Shown piece by piece: positions 25,527 through 33,669 of a stretch of 64,000 nt of DNA; position 1 is the stretch's first letter, and each line of letters starts with the position of its first letter. The notes under the pieces were generated by a model. That model worked only from the letters and a program-made list of their open reading frames with translations, had not been told where the DNA came from and did no database searches. The position numbers and the translations under genes were made by a program. Origin of the DNA: V1-33 sp039795165 (GTDB taxonomy: Bacteria; Verrucomicrobiota; Verrucomicrobiia; Verrucomicrobiales; V1-33); contig JBDKER010000006.1 in assembly GCA_039795165.1 (NCBI GenBank), positions 62,001 to 126,000 on the forward strand. Direction: 5' to 3'.

Positions 25527-26873
25527 ATGACGACCCGCCGCCACCTCCTCCAGTCAATCATCGCCTCGGGCTCGGCCCCGCTCTTCCTGCCACGCCACCT
25601 CATCGCCGGAAGCGGTCAGACCCCTCCCTCGGAACAACTGGCTACCGCCCACATCGGCGTCTCCGGTCAGGGCGGCGGAAACCTCGGCGAAATCGGAAAA
25701 TTCCCGGAAGTCCGCGTCGTCGCCCTCTGCGACGTCGATGAAGGACGGCTCGCCGGACCAGCGAAGGAATACCCGCAGGCCCGCACCCACCGTGACTGGC
25801 GCCGCCTCCTCGATTCCCAGAAGGATTTCGACGCCGTGGTCGTCTCCACCCCAGACCACCACCACGCCCCCATCGCCGTCTCGGCCATGCTCCTCGGCAA
25901 GCACGCCTACGTGGAAAAACCCCTCGCCCACACCATCGAGGAAGCCCGCCTCATGACCCTCACCGCCGCCCGCATGAAGGTGGTCACCCAGATGGGCAAC
26001 AACGGCCACGCAGGCGATGGCCTCCGCCGCTGGAAGGAATACATCGACGCCGGAACCATCGGCACCCCGAAGGAAATCCACGTCTGGTCGGACCGCCCAG
26101 GCAATTGGTGGCAATCCCAGGGCAAACCCCGCCCCACCGACAGCCACCCAGTCCCAGCGTCGCTCGACTGGGACCTCTGGCTCGGCCCCGCCCCCGCCCG
26201 ACCCTACCACCCCAGCTACCACCCCATGCAGTGGCGCGGCATCAAGGACTTCGGCTGCGGTGCCCTCGGCGATATGGCCGTCCACAATGCCGATCCTGCC
26301 TATTTCGCGCTCGACCTCGGTGCCCCGGACTGGGTCGATGCCGAAACATCGGAACCAAACAGCGATTCGTTCCCCGCATGGTCCATCGTGACATGGCACT
26401 TCCCCGCCAAAGGCCAACGCCCGGCCATCACCATGAAATGGTACGACGGCGGCAAACGCCCGCAGAATGTTCCCTTCGTGGACCCCACCATCAACCTCGG
26501 CGACAACGGTCTCCTCATCGCAGGCGACAAAGCCACCCTCTTCGGGGGTTCCCATGCGAGCCCGCCCCGGCTCCTCCCATCGGAAGCCCAGGCCTCCACC
26601 CCGCCACCTCCAAAATCCCTGCCGCGTTCCCAAGGCCACCGCATCGAATGGGTCCGCGCCGCGATCGCCGGAAAACCCATGGATTCCCTCAGCGGCTTCT
26701 GGTACTCGGCCCCGTTCACCGAATCCCTCCTCACCGGAATGCTGGCCGTCGAATTCCAGAAACGCGTGGAATGGAACGACCTCGACATGACGTCGCCCAA
26801 TACCCCGGAAGCCCAGCGCATCGTCCGCAAGGCCTACCGCGAAGGCTGGAAACTCCCGACGCTGCCAGCCTGA
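25527..26873 (+). CDS. Gfo/Idh/MocA-family oxidoreductase, Tat-exported
   Basis: 448 aa. The N-terminus TTRRHLLQSIIASGSAPLFLP is a twin-arginine signal. The NAD(P)-binding fold follows with AHIGVSGQGGGNLGEI, VVALCDVDE and VVVSTPDHHHAPIAVSAMLLGKHAYVEKPLAHTIEEA, where EKP holds the conserved Lys. Substrate-domain landmarks are QMGNNGHAGDGLRRWKEYIDAGTIG and DMAVHNADPAYFAL. Secreted members of this family are abundant in Verrucomicrobia and Planctomycetes and act on sugars; the substrate is unknown. The ATG at 25527 is chosen because it starts the Tat peptide. It lies upstream of the esterase gene by 10 bp. Confidence 0.92.
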   Translation: MTTRRHLLQSIIASGSAPLFLPRHLIAGSGQTPPSEQLATAHIGVSGQGGGNLGEIGKFPEVRVVALCDVDEGRLAGPAKEYPQARTHRDWRRLLDSQKDFDAVVVSTPDHHHAPIAVSAMLLGKHAYVEKPLAHTIEEARLMTLTAARMKVVTQMGNNGHAGDGLRRWKEYIDAGTIGTPKEIHVWSDRPGNWWQSQGKPRPTDSHPVPASLDWDLWLGPAPARPYHPSYHPMQWRGIKDFGCGALGDMAVHNADPAYFALDLGAPDWVDAETSEPNSDSFPAWSIVTWHFPAKGQRPAITMKWYDGGKRPQNVPFVDPTINLGDNGLLIAGDKATLFGGSHASPPRLLPSEAQASTPPPPKSLPRSQGHRIEWVRAAIAGKPMDSLSGFWYSAPFTESLLTGMLAVEFQKRVEWNDLDMTSPNTPEAQRIVRKAYREGWKLPTLPA

Positions 26874-26883
26874 TCCCCACGCC

Positions 26884-29838
26884 ATGCGCACAACCGCCGC
26901 GCTCGCCGGACTCGCCCTGGGCCTGTCCTCCTCCGCTCCTGCCGCCGTCCCAGGATTCGCCGACTGGCCCCACCACGGCACGGTCACCATCCTGACAACT
27001 CCGGACGGAGCCAACCTGCCCGCCGCTGATTCGCTCACCGGTTTCCCCGTGCTCGTCCGGCTCGATGGCGATTGGTTCCCCTTCGCCCAGACCAGAACAG
27101 ACGGAGCCGATCTCCGCTTCTCGTCAGCCGATGGCTCGCCGCTGGCCTTCGAAATCGATTCATGGGACGCTGCCGCAGGCACGGCCGCCATCTGGGTCCT
27201 CATTCCGGAAATCAAGGGCAACTCCGCCCAGCCACTCCACCTCCACTGGGGCCACCCGACGGCCCCACCAGCCTCTGACAGCCGCGCAGTCTTCAGCGCC
27301 GCCAACGGATTCCTGAGCACATGGCACCTCGGACATTCCGTGCAGGATGCCGCAGGCACCCTCGCCACCAAGGACACCGGCACCTCCCCCACCGCCGGCG
27401 TCATCGGCCCGGCCCGCCACTTCCCCGGCGGCAAGGGAATCTTCGGCGGCGAAGCGATCGCGAATTACCCGGCAGGCTCGGCTCCCCACACCACCTCAGC
27501 ATGGTTCCGCGCAGAAAAACCCAACACCACCATCATCGGCTGGGGCAATGAAGGAGGGGGACGCGGCAGCAAAATCCGCATGATCTTCCAAAGCCCGCCG
27601 CACATCCGCATCGACAGCGATTTCTCGGACATCCGCGGCTCCCAGCGACTCCCCATGAACGAATGGATCCACGTCGCCCACACCTACGGCAACGGTCCCC
27701 GCCGACTCTTCATCAATGGCCAGCCCGACAGCGAAGCAGATACCAGTCTCGACATCCGCTCGCCCTCCCGGCTCTGGCTCGGAGGCTGGTACCACCAGTA
27801 CGATTTCACCGGCGACCTCGACGAAGTCCGCATCAGCTCCGTCCCCCGCACACCCGCATGGATCCGTACGGAATTCGAAAACCAGAAGCCGTTCCAGTCG
27901 CTCGTCGGCCCACTCGTCTCCAAGGGCGACGCATTCTCGGTTTCCCCCTCCACCGCCACCATCAGGGAGGGCGAATCGCTCGCGTTCACCCTGACCGCCG
28001 GCGGTGCCCACCGCATCTCATGGGACCTGCTCAATGCCGATGGCTCTGCCACCCCGCTGGCCGTGAACCGATTCCACTTCACCTTCACCACCCCGCGCAT
28101 CACCGCTGACCAATCAGCCACGCTGCGCTGCAAAGCCGTCACCGCAGCAGGCCTCCGCACCCAGCTCATCCCGCTCTCGCTGCGCGAAGCCATCGCAGAA
28201 CCGGACTTCACCCTCGCCATCCCGCCCACATGGGACGGACGCTCCCGCCTCACCATCACCCCGGACCTCAAAAACCGCGCCGCTCTCCCCAGTTCTCCAC
28301 TCACCACCACATGGTCAGTCGAACCATTCGCGGTCGTCCATACGAAATCCGGCGATTCCCTCACCCTCGAACACGCGCTCCACCACGGCCCGCTCACCAT
28401 CACGGCAACACTTTCAAATGGCGGCCCGCCGGTGACCCGCTCGGCCATCCTCAGCGTCCTGCCCCCCGCAGCCCCGGACCCATGGATCCAGCGCCCCGCC
28501 ACTCCCGGCGAAAAACCTTCCAAGGGCATGTTCATCGCCCGCCAGCCGGACGGCCACGGCACCCTCCACTGGAATGGCAAACTCCCCAACCCAGCCGCCC
28601 GCAACGTCACACTCACCCTCACCCCGGACAAAGGGGACCCCACATCAATCTCCTCAGCCCCCCAGCCGGATGGATCATTCTCTCTCTCGCTGCCCGTCCC
28701 AGCCGGACTGATCCGCTACACCGCCACACTGTCCGCTGACCAGACTACCATCGAATCAGTCGGCGACATCGTCTGCGGCGACGCCTTCCTCATCGACGGT
28801 CAATCAAATGCCGTCGCCACAGACTGGGGACCGGATCCCGCCCCGGATTTCTCCAGCCCATGGATCCGTTCCTTCGGTTCCCCGGAAGGACATCCCAACC
28901 CAGCCAACACATGGGGCCACGCCACGTACCGCGCCGAGGGCGGCAAATTCCAGATCGGCTTCTGGGCCATGGAACTCGCCCGCAAAATCGTGGAGACCCA
29001 CAAGATTCCTGTCTGCTTCCTCAACGGAGCCGTCGGCGGCACCCGCATCGACCAGCACCAGCGCCACCCCTCCCAGCCGGATGACCCGGAATCCATCTAC
29101 GGCCGACTCCTCGCCCGCACCCGCATGGCCGGCCTCACCCACGGCATCCGCGGCATCTTCTGGCACCAGGGCGAAAACGACCAGGGCGCCGATGGCCCCA
29201 CCGGCGGCTTCGGCTGGGAAACCTACCGACGCTTCTTCATGGACCTCGCCGCCGCATGGAAACAGGACTACCCCAACGCCCAGCACATCATCGCCTTCCA
29301 GATCTGGCCGAAGGCCTGCTCCATGGGCCTCAACGGATCGGATAACCAACTGCGCGAAGTCCAGCGCCAACTCCCCTCCGCCGTCGCCAACCTCTCGGTC
29401 ATGGCCACCCTCGGCATCACCCCGGAAGGCGGCTGCCACTTCCCTCCCGCCGGCTACGCAAACCTCGCAGCCACGGTCTTCCCACTCGTCCAGAAACTCC
29501 ACTACAAGGCATCCCCGCCCCAGCCCCCGGAATCGCCCAGCCTCGTCTCGGCCCGCTTCTCGTCTCCACAGCGGAATGCCATCACGCTCTCGTTCTCCCA
29601 CCCCATCACATGGCAGGAAACCCTCGCGGAAGACTTCCTCATCGGTGACCAGCGCGGCCTCGTAACCTCAGGCCACACCAGCGGCACCACCCTCACCCTG
29701 CAGCTACGAGCCCCATCACAAGCCAGCACGATTTCCTACCTCGACAGCGCCTCATGGAACCCTCAGCGGCTCCTCCGTTCCCCCCACGGCCCAGCCGCCC
29801 TCACCTTCCACCGCGTCCCCATCCTGCCGGCTCCCTGA
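26884..29838 (+). CDS. secreted DUF2341-LamG-sialate O-acetylesterase-like multidomain protein
   Basis: 984 aa. Signal peptide MRTTAALAGLALGLSSSAPAA. A DUF2341 domain (about 35-125: SLTGFPVLVRL ... LRFSSADGSPLAFEIDSWD) and a LamG/concanavalin-like domain (about 140-340, including WIHVAHTYG, RRLFINGQ and DLDEVRISSVPRT) bind glycans. Ig-like spacers follow. From about 630, an SGNH esterase domain has DAFLIDGQSNAVATDW (nucleophile Ser in GQSN), NGAVGGTRID, FWHQGEND, and a C-terminal CHFPPAGY with the His. It probably deacetylates an extracellular polysaccharide. It follows the oxidoreductase gene closely, suggesting a small saccharide-processing unit. Confidence 0.88.
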   Translation: MRTTAALAGLALGLSSSAPAAVPGFADWPHHGTVTILTTPDGANLPAADSLTGFPVLVRLDGDWFPFAQTRTDGADLRFSSADGSPLAFEIDSWDAAAGTAAIWVLIPEIKGNSAQPLHLHWGHPTAPPASDSRAVFSAANGFLSTWHLGHSVQDAAGTLATKDTGTSPTAGVIGPARHFPGGKGIFGGEAIANYPAGSAPHTTSAWFRAEKPNTTIIGWGNEGGGRGSKIRMIFQSPPHIRIDSDFSDIRGSQRLPMNEWIHVAHTYGNGPRRLFINGQPDSEADTSLDIRSPSRLWLGGWYHQYDFTGDLDEVRISSVPRTPAWIRTEFENQKPFQSLVGPLVSKGDAFSVSPSTATIREGESLAFTLTAGGAHRISWDLLNADGSATPLAVNRFHFTFTTPRITADQSATLRCKAVTAAGLRTQLIPLSLREAIAEPDFTLAIPPTWDGRSRLTITPDLKNRAALPSSPLTTTWSVEPFAVVHTKSGDSLTLEHALHHGPLTITATLSNGGPPVTRSAILSVLPPAAPDPWIQRPATPGEKPSKGMFIARQPDGHGTLHWNGKLPNPAARNVTLTLTPDKGDPTSISSAPQPDGSFSLSLPVPAGLIRYTATLSADQTTIESVGDIVCGDAFLIDGQSNAVATDWGPDPAPDFSSPWIRSFGSPEGHPNPANTWGHATYRAEGGKFQIGFWAMELARKIVETHKIPVCFLNGAVGGTRIDQHQRHPSQPDDPESIYGRLLARTRMAGLTHGIRGIFWHQGENDQGADGPTGGFGWETYRRFFMDLAAAWKQDYPNAQHIIAFQIWPKACSMGLNGSDNQLREVQRQLPSAVANLSVMATLGITPEGGCHFPPAGYANLAATVFPLVQKLHYKASPPQPPESPSLVSARFSSPQRNAITLSFSHPITWQETLAEDFLIGDQRGLVTSGHTSGTTLTLQLRAPSQASTISYLDSASWNPQRLLRSPHGPAALTFHRVPILPAP

Positions 29839-29881
29839 TCCACCCGAGACTCGCCTGGACCACACGCCGCCCACCCATTCC

Positions 29882-31366
29882 TCAGGGCCCGAACCCCAGC
29901 CGGAAAAACCGACGCCCTTCCACGGGCTGCCGCAGCACCGCCCGACCACCAAACACTTCCACCGGCCCAGACACGGCTTCCCAGACCCCAAGACCGGAGG
30001 AAGACTCCACCCGGTAACACAACCCGGCCCCCCAACTCCACCCCAGCCGCACTGTCCCCGGACCATCGTCTCGAATCGCCAGCCCAGCACCCGCCAGAGG
30101 CCCAGCCTCATAACTGTCAAAAACCGCCGCAGCCGCCGCATTGGTCGGACTGAACACAATCAGCCCGGCCAATCCACTCTGCCACGCCGCATCCTCTGCC
30201 GCAATCACCGCCACCGGCTCGCCAGGCGACCCCAGATCGTAAACCCGGCCAAGCAGCAGCGAACCCCGACCCGCAAATACCATCCGGTACCGCCGCCCGG
30301 GATCCAACGCCGCCAGCACGGTCCCCGCATTGATCTTCTGCGGCGCTTCCCCACTCACCCGGTTGATCTCCAGATCGCCATCCCTCGTCTGAAAGGTCAG
30401 CGCATACCCATTGGTCGTCCCAGCCCCCAGATTGCTCACCCGCGCCAGCAGTCCCACCGACCCATCCGCCGCAGAATCAAACCCACCGAAATCACAGGCC
30501 ACACAGAAGTCGCTCAGCACCTGACCAGTCCGCACCCCACCCGCCCGCGCCGGCCCCATGACCCCAGGATCAGGTGTCGCCGCCGCCGCCACCCGCCACC
30601 CGCCATCCGGAAAACTGTAGCTGCCCACCCCCACCGGATTCACCCGCGTCCAGCCAACGTCGTTCCCATCATTGAAATCATCCAGCGGCACCGGATCGCC
30701 CTCCGCCGCCTCATAGTTGTCAAAAACCCCCAAGATCGCCGCATTGTCATCGCTGAAGGCCACCAGCCCGCAGGCCCCGCGCGCATACGTGAAATCTTCC
30801 ACCACCCGCGAAGCCACCGGCACATCCAGATCCGACGGGGCAAAAAGATGCGCCTCCAGAAAATTCCCCGCACCCGCAAACACCATCCGGTACCGCGTCC
30901 CCGCCACCGGCTGGAACTTCGCATAGCCACCAATGTTCGACGGCTGCTCTCCCGTCACCCGCTCAATCCCCAGATCCCCATCCGCCACATTGAAGGTCGC
31001 CGCATACCCACTCAGCGTCCCCGGCCCTGCCCCGGACTGCACCCTCGCCAGAATCCCCACAGATAAATCAACCGACGCATCCCACTCAGGCAAATCCACC
31101 GCCACCCGGAACTTGTCGTAAACCACCCCCTGCCGCAGCGACCCCACCCGCGCCGGACCAAACGACCCAGGATCCAGCGACGGCGGACAACTCATCCGGT
31201 ACACCCCGCCCACCACCGCAAAATTCCCGCTCCCCAGCGGATTGAACCTCGTCCAGCCAGCGTCGTTCCCATCATTGAAATCGTCACTCTGACCATACCC
31301 CGCAGGACACAGTCCGATCAGCGTTACCAGAAAAACAGAGGGCAGCGGCAGGATTTTCAGCTTCAT
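29882..31366 (-). CDS. secreted protein with two tandem homologous beta-domains
   Basis: 494 aa from ATG 31366. Signal peptide MKLKILPLPSVFLVTLIGLCPAGYG. Two repeats of about 190-200 residues each begin with DDFNDGNDxGWTRxNPxG (near 27 and 234). Each runs through FGPAR/MGPAR, VGILARV/VGLLARV, DGDLGIERVTGE / DGDLEINRVSGE and RYRMVFAG, and ends at VFDNYEA / VFDSYEA. The fold looks like a LamG/jelly-roll carbohydrate-binding module. A third, short C-terminal beta segment (WSWGAGLCYRVESSSGLGVWE) follows. No catalytic motif is visible. It converges with the esterase gene. Confidence 0.8.
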   Translation of the reverse strand: MKLKILPLPSVFLVTLIGLCPAGYGQSDDFNDGNDAGWTRFNPLGSGNFAVVGGVYRMSCPPSLDPGSFGPARVGSLRQGVVYDKFRVAVDLPEWDASVDLSVGILARVQSGAGPGTLSGYAATFNVADGDLGIERVTGEQPSNIGGYAKFQPVAGTRYRMVFAGAGNFLEAHLFAPSDLDVPVASRVVEDFTYARGACGLVAFSDDNAAILGVFDNYEAAEGDPVPLDDFNDGNDVGWTRVNPVGVGSYSFPDGGWRVAAAATPDPGVMGPARAGGVRTGQVLSDFCVACDFGGFDSAADGSVGLLARVSNLGAGTTNGYALTFQTRDGDLEINRVSGEAPQKINAGTVLAALDPGRRYRMVFAGRGSLLLGRVYDLGSPGEPVAVIAAEDAAWQSGLAGLIVFSPTNAAAAAVFDSYEAGPLAGAGLAIRDDGPGTVRLGWSWGAGLCYRVESSSGLGVWEAVSGPVEVFGGRAVLRQPVEGRRFFRLGFGP

Positions 31367-31499
31367 GATACCATCAGGGTTGCCCCGCCATCCTGCAGGC
31401 CCACACCCGTCCCGTCCATCCTCGCAAACCCCACCCCGCACCTCAGGTCAATTCCCGCACCTCCCTAGGATTTCCGCCGAAGCTAAGGACGCCACCCCT

Positions 31500-32180
31500 T
31501 CAGCACAAAACCCCCAGCGCCACCATCCTCCCAGTACAGCCCTTTTCCCGGCGATACGAGTAATACCGCTCAGGATCAGACGCATGCGTGCAGATCCCAC
31601 AGTCGTGCACCGCCGCCGCATCGACCCCCGCCGCCACCGCGTCTTCCCGGATCCGTGCCGGAATGTCCATCTCAAACCACGGCGGCCGGATCGCCGGACC
31701 AATCTGCACCACCATCCTCCCGGGATCACAGCCAAACCGCTCCACCATCTCCCGGATCGCACCCCCCACAATGTTCCCCTCCGTGCTCTTCCTCCCGGAA
31801 TGCAGCACGGCCAGCACCCGACTCGCCGGATCCACCACCCACACCGGCGCACAGTCCGCCACATGAATCCCCAGCACCACCCCGCACTCGGCCGTGATCA
31901 ATCCATCCACCCCAGCCACATGCCGCTCTCCCCCACCACCCACCACCGCCACTTCCACCCCATGCACCTGCTCAGCGGTCACCAACGCCCCCTCCCCATA
32001 CCCCATCCCACGTACCACAGCCTCATGCCACGGAGCCAACTCGGCCAGCACCCCAGCCTTGTCATACCCCTCCCCCACTCCCTTCACCCGACCCACAAAC
32101 CCATGCCGCATCACCCCACCCAGCGCCGCCAGCGCCGCATACCGTTCCACCTGAACCCGCTCTCCATATCCCGTTTCCAT
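31500..32180 (-). CDS. pgeF: peptidoglycan editing factor PgeF (multicopper polyphenol oxidase-fold / YfiH)
   Basis: 226 aa. The three metal-binding residues of the family are present: the His in TAEQVHG, the Cys in VADCAPVWV, and the His in LHSGRKSTEGNIVGGA. FEMDIPARI and CTHASDPERYYSYRR complete the C-terminal core. PgeF homologues act as purine nucleosidases or phosphorylases and help remove mis-incorporated Ser from peptidoglycan stems. The usual H-A-G-W-R-G box is replaced by H-S-G-R-K-S, which is unusual. ATG start at 32180, divergent from nuoD with 178 bp between. Confidence 0.85.
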   Translation of the reverse strand: METGYGERVQVERYAALAALGGVMRHGFVGRVKGVGEGYDKAGVLAELAPWHEAVVRGMGYGEGALVTAEQVHGVEVAVVGGGGERHVAGVDGLITAECGVVLGIHVADCAPVWVVDPASRVLAVLHSGRKSTEGNIVGGAIREMVERFGCDPGRMVVQIGPAIRPPWFEMDIPARIREDAVAAGVDAAAVHDCGICTHASDPERYYSYRREKGCTGRMVALGVLC

Positions 32181-32252
32181 CCGCCACCCCTTTCATCAAC
32201 CGACCCAAGCCCGCCAGCGCAAATCCCGCCAGCCAACCCGAATCTCCAAGGC

Positions 32253-32270
32253 TTGTGAAATATTTCACAA
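32253..32270. promoter_or_regulatory. perfect 18-bp palindrome matching the Rex operator consensus
   Basis: TTGTGAAATATTTCACAA is an exact inverted repeat and equals the Rex consensus TTGTGAA-N4-TTCACAA. Rex is an NADH/NAD+-sensing repressor that typically controls NADH dehydrogenase and fermentation genes. Here it sits 88 bp before nuoD, just upstream of the candidate promoter, in the nuoD/pgeF divergent region. Confidence 0.82.
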
Positions 32271-32277
32271 ATTCGTC

Positions 32278-32305
32278 TTGCCGCTCCCCGACCCGACCGT
32301 AGCTT
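32278..32305 (+). promoter_or_regulatory. candidate nuoD promoter
   Basis: TTGCCG (32278-32283), a 16-bp spacer, and TAGCTT (32300-32305) lie 8 bp downstream of the Rex palindrome. The -10 match is partial. A Rex dimer bound upstream would sit next to RNA polymerase. Confidence 0.35.
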
Positions 32306-32358
32306 GCTCAAATGCCCATTCCCGGGCTTCCCAATCTCTTCAGTTCCTCTGATTTCCT

Positions 32359-33618
32359 ATGAGCAAGACGGTGCGTGAAATCGAAGCCCCCGACATGGCC
32401 GCCAGAGCCGCCCAGCACGTCGAGGAATACCAGCAGACCGCCACCGACATGATCGGCGAAAAACTGGTCATCAACATGGGCCCATCCCACCCGGCCACCC
32501 ACGGCGTCCTCCGCCTCGTCCTCGAACTGGACGGCGAAATCATCTCCAAGGCCATCCCCGATGTCGGCTACCTCCACCGCGGAGACGAAAAAATCGCGGA
32601 AAACATGCACTACAATCAGTTCGTGCCCTACACGGACCGACTCGATTACCTCGCCCCCCTCGCCAATAACGTGGCCTACGCCATGACAGTCGAGAAACTC
32701 ATGGGCTGGGAACTCCCGCCCCGCGGCCAGGCCATCCGCCTCATCTGCTGCGAACTCGCCCGCCTCTCAGCCCACCTGCTCGGCATGGGCGTTTTCGCCA
32801 TGGACTGCGGTGCCATGACCGTCTTCCTCTACACCTTCACCGAACGCGAGAAGATCTACAACCTCTGCGAACAACTCACCGGAGCCCGCTTCACCACATC
32901 CTACACCCGCGTCGGAGGCCAAACCCGCGACGTCTCCCCGGAATTCCTCGCCAACCTCTCGAAATTCCTCGACGAACTCCCCGCCCAGATCGACGAAATC
33001 GACCAGCTCCTCACCCGGAACAAAATCTTCCTCGACCGCACCAAGGACATCGGCATCATCCCGCGCGACCGCGCCATCGCCTACGGCATCACCGGTCCAA
33101 ACCTCCGCGCCTCAGGCGTCGATTACGACCTCCGCAAGGCCCATCCCTACCTCGGGTACGAACAGTACGATTTCGATGTCCCCCTCGGCAGCGTGGGCGA
33201 CTGCTTCGACCGCTACCTCGTCCGCCTCGAGGAAATGCGCCAGAGCCACAAGATCCTCCGCCAAGCCATCTCCCGGCTACCAGACGGCCCCATCAATGTC
33301 GCCGATGCCAAAGGCCTCCTCCCAAAGAAGGAGAATGTCCTCATGAAAATGGAGGAACTCATCCACCACTTCATCGTCGCTACCCAAAGCGTCGACGCCC
33401 CGCCAGGAGAGGTCTACTTCGGTCACGAAAACCCCAAGGGCGAACTCGGCTTCTACCTCTGCAGTAAAGGCGGCGGCGTGCCCTACCGCCTCAAAATCCG
33501 CAGCCCATCCTTCGTCAACCTCTCCGTCGTCCCGGAAATCCTCCCCGGCCACATGGTCAGCGATGTCCCCGCCATCCTCGGATCCCTCGACTTCGTCATG
33601 GGCGAATGCGACCGCTGA
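32359..33618 (+). CDS. nuoD: NADH-quinone oxidoreductase subunit D (49-kDa subunit)
   Basis: 419 aa. This complex I peripheral-arm subunit lines the quinone pocket. Diagnostic stretches include LVINMGPSHPATHGVLRLVLEL, DVGYLHRGDEKIAE, MHYNQFVPYTDRLDYLAPL, TRVGGQTRDV, and the C-terminal DFVMGECDR. The usual nuoABCEFG genes are not adjacent; ilvD follows after 51 bp. The gene is therefore isolated from the rest of complex I in this window. A perfect Rex-type site lies upstream, consistent with control by the NADH/NAD+ ratio. Confidence 0.96.
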   Translation: MSKTVREIEAPDMAARAAQHVEEYQQTATDMIGEKLVINMGPSHPATHGVLRLVLELDGEIISKAIPDVGYLHRGDEKIAENMHYNQFVPYTDRLDYLAPLANNVAYAMTVEKLMGWELPPRGQAIRLICCELARLSAHLLGMGVFAMDCGAMTVFLYTFTEREKIYNLCEQLTGARFTTSYTRVGGQTRDVSPEFLANLSKFLDELPAQIDEIDQLLTRNKIFLDRTKDIGIIPRDRAIAYGITGPNLRASGVDYDLRKAHPYLGYEQYDFDVPLGSVGDCFDRYLVRLEEMRQSHKILRQAISRLPDGPINVADAKGLLPKKENVLMKMEELIHHFIVATQSVDAPPGEVYFGHENPKGELGFYLCSKGGGVPYRLKIRSPSFVNLSVVPEILPGHMVSDVPAILGSLDFVMGECDR

Positions 33619-33669
33619 CCCGCATGCACCACCCTTTCTGATTTCCCCCACCCAGCCTCCACCCCGTTC

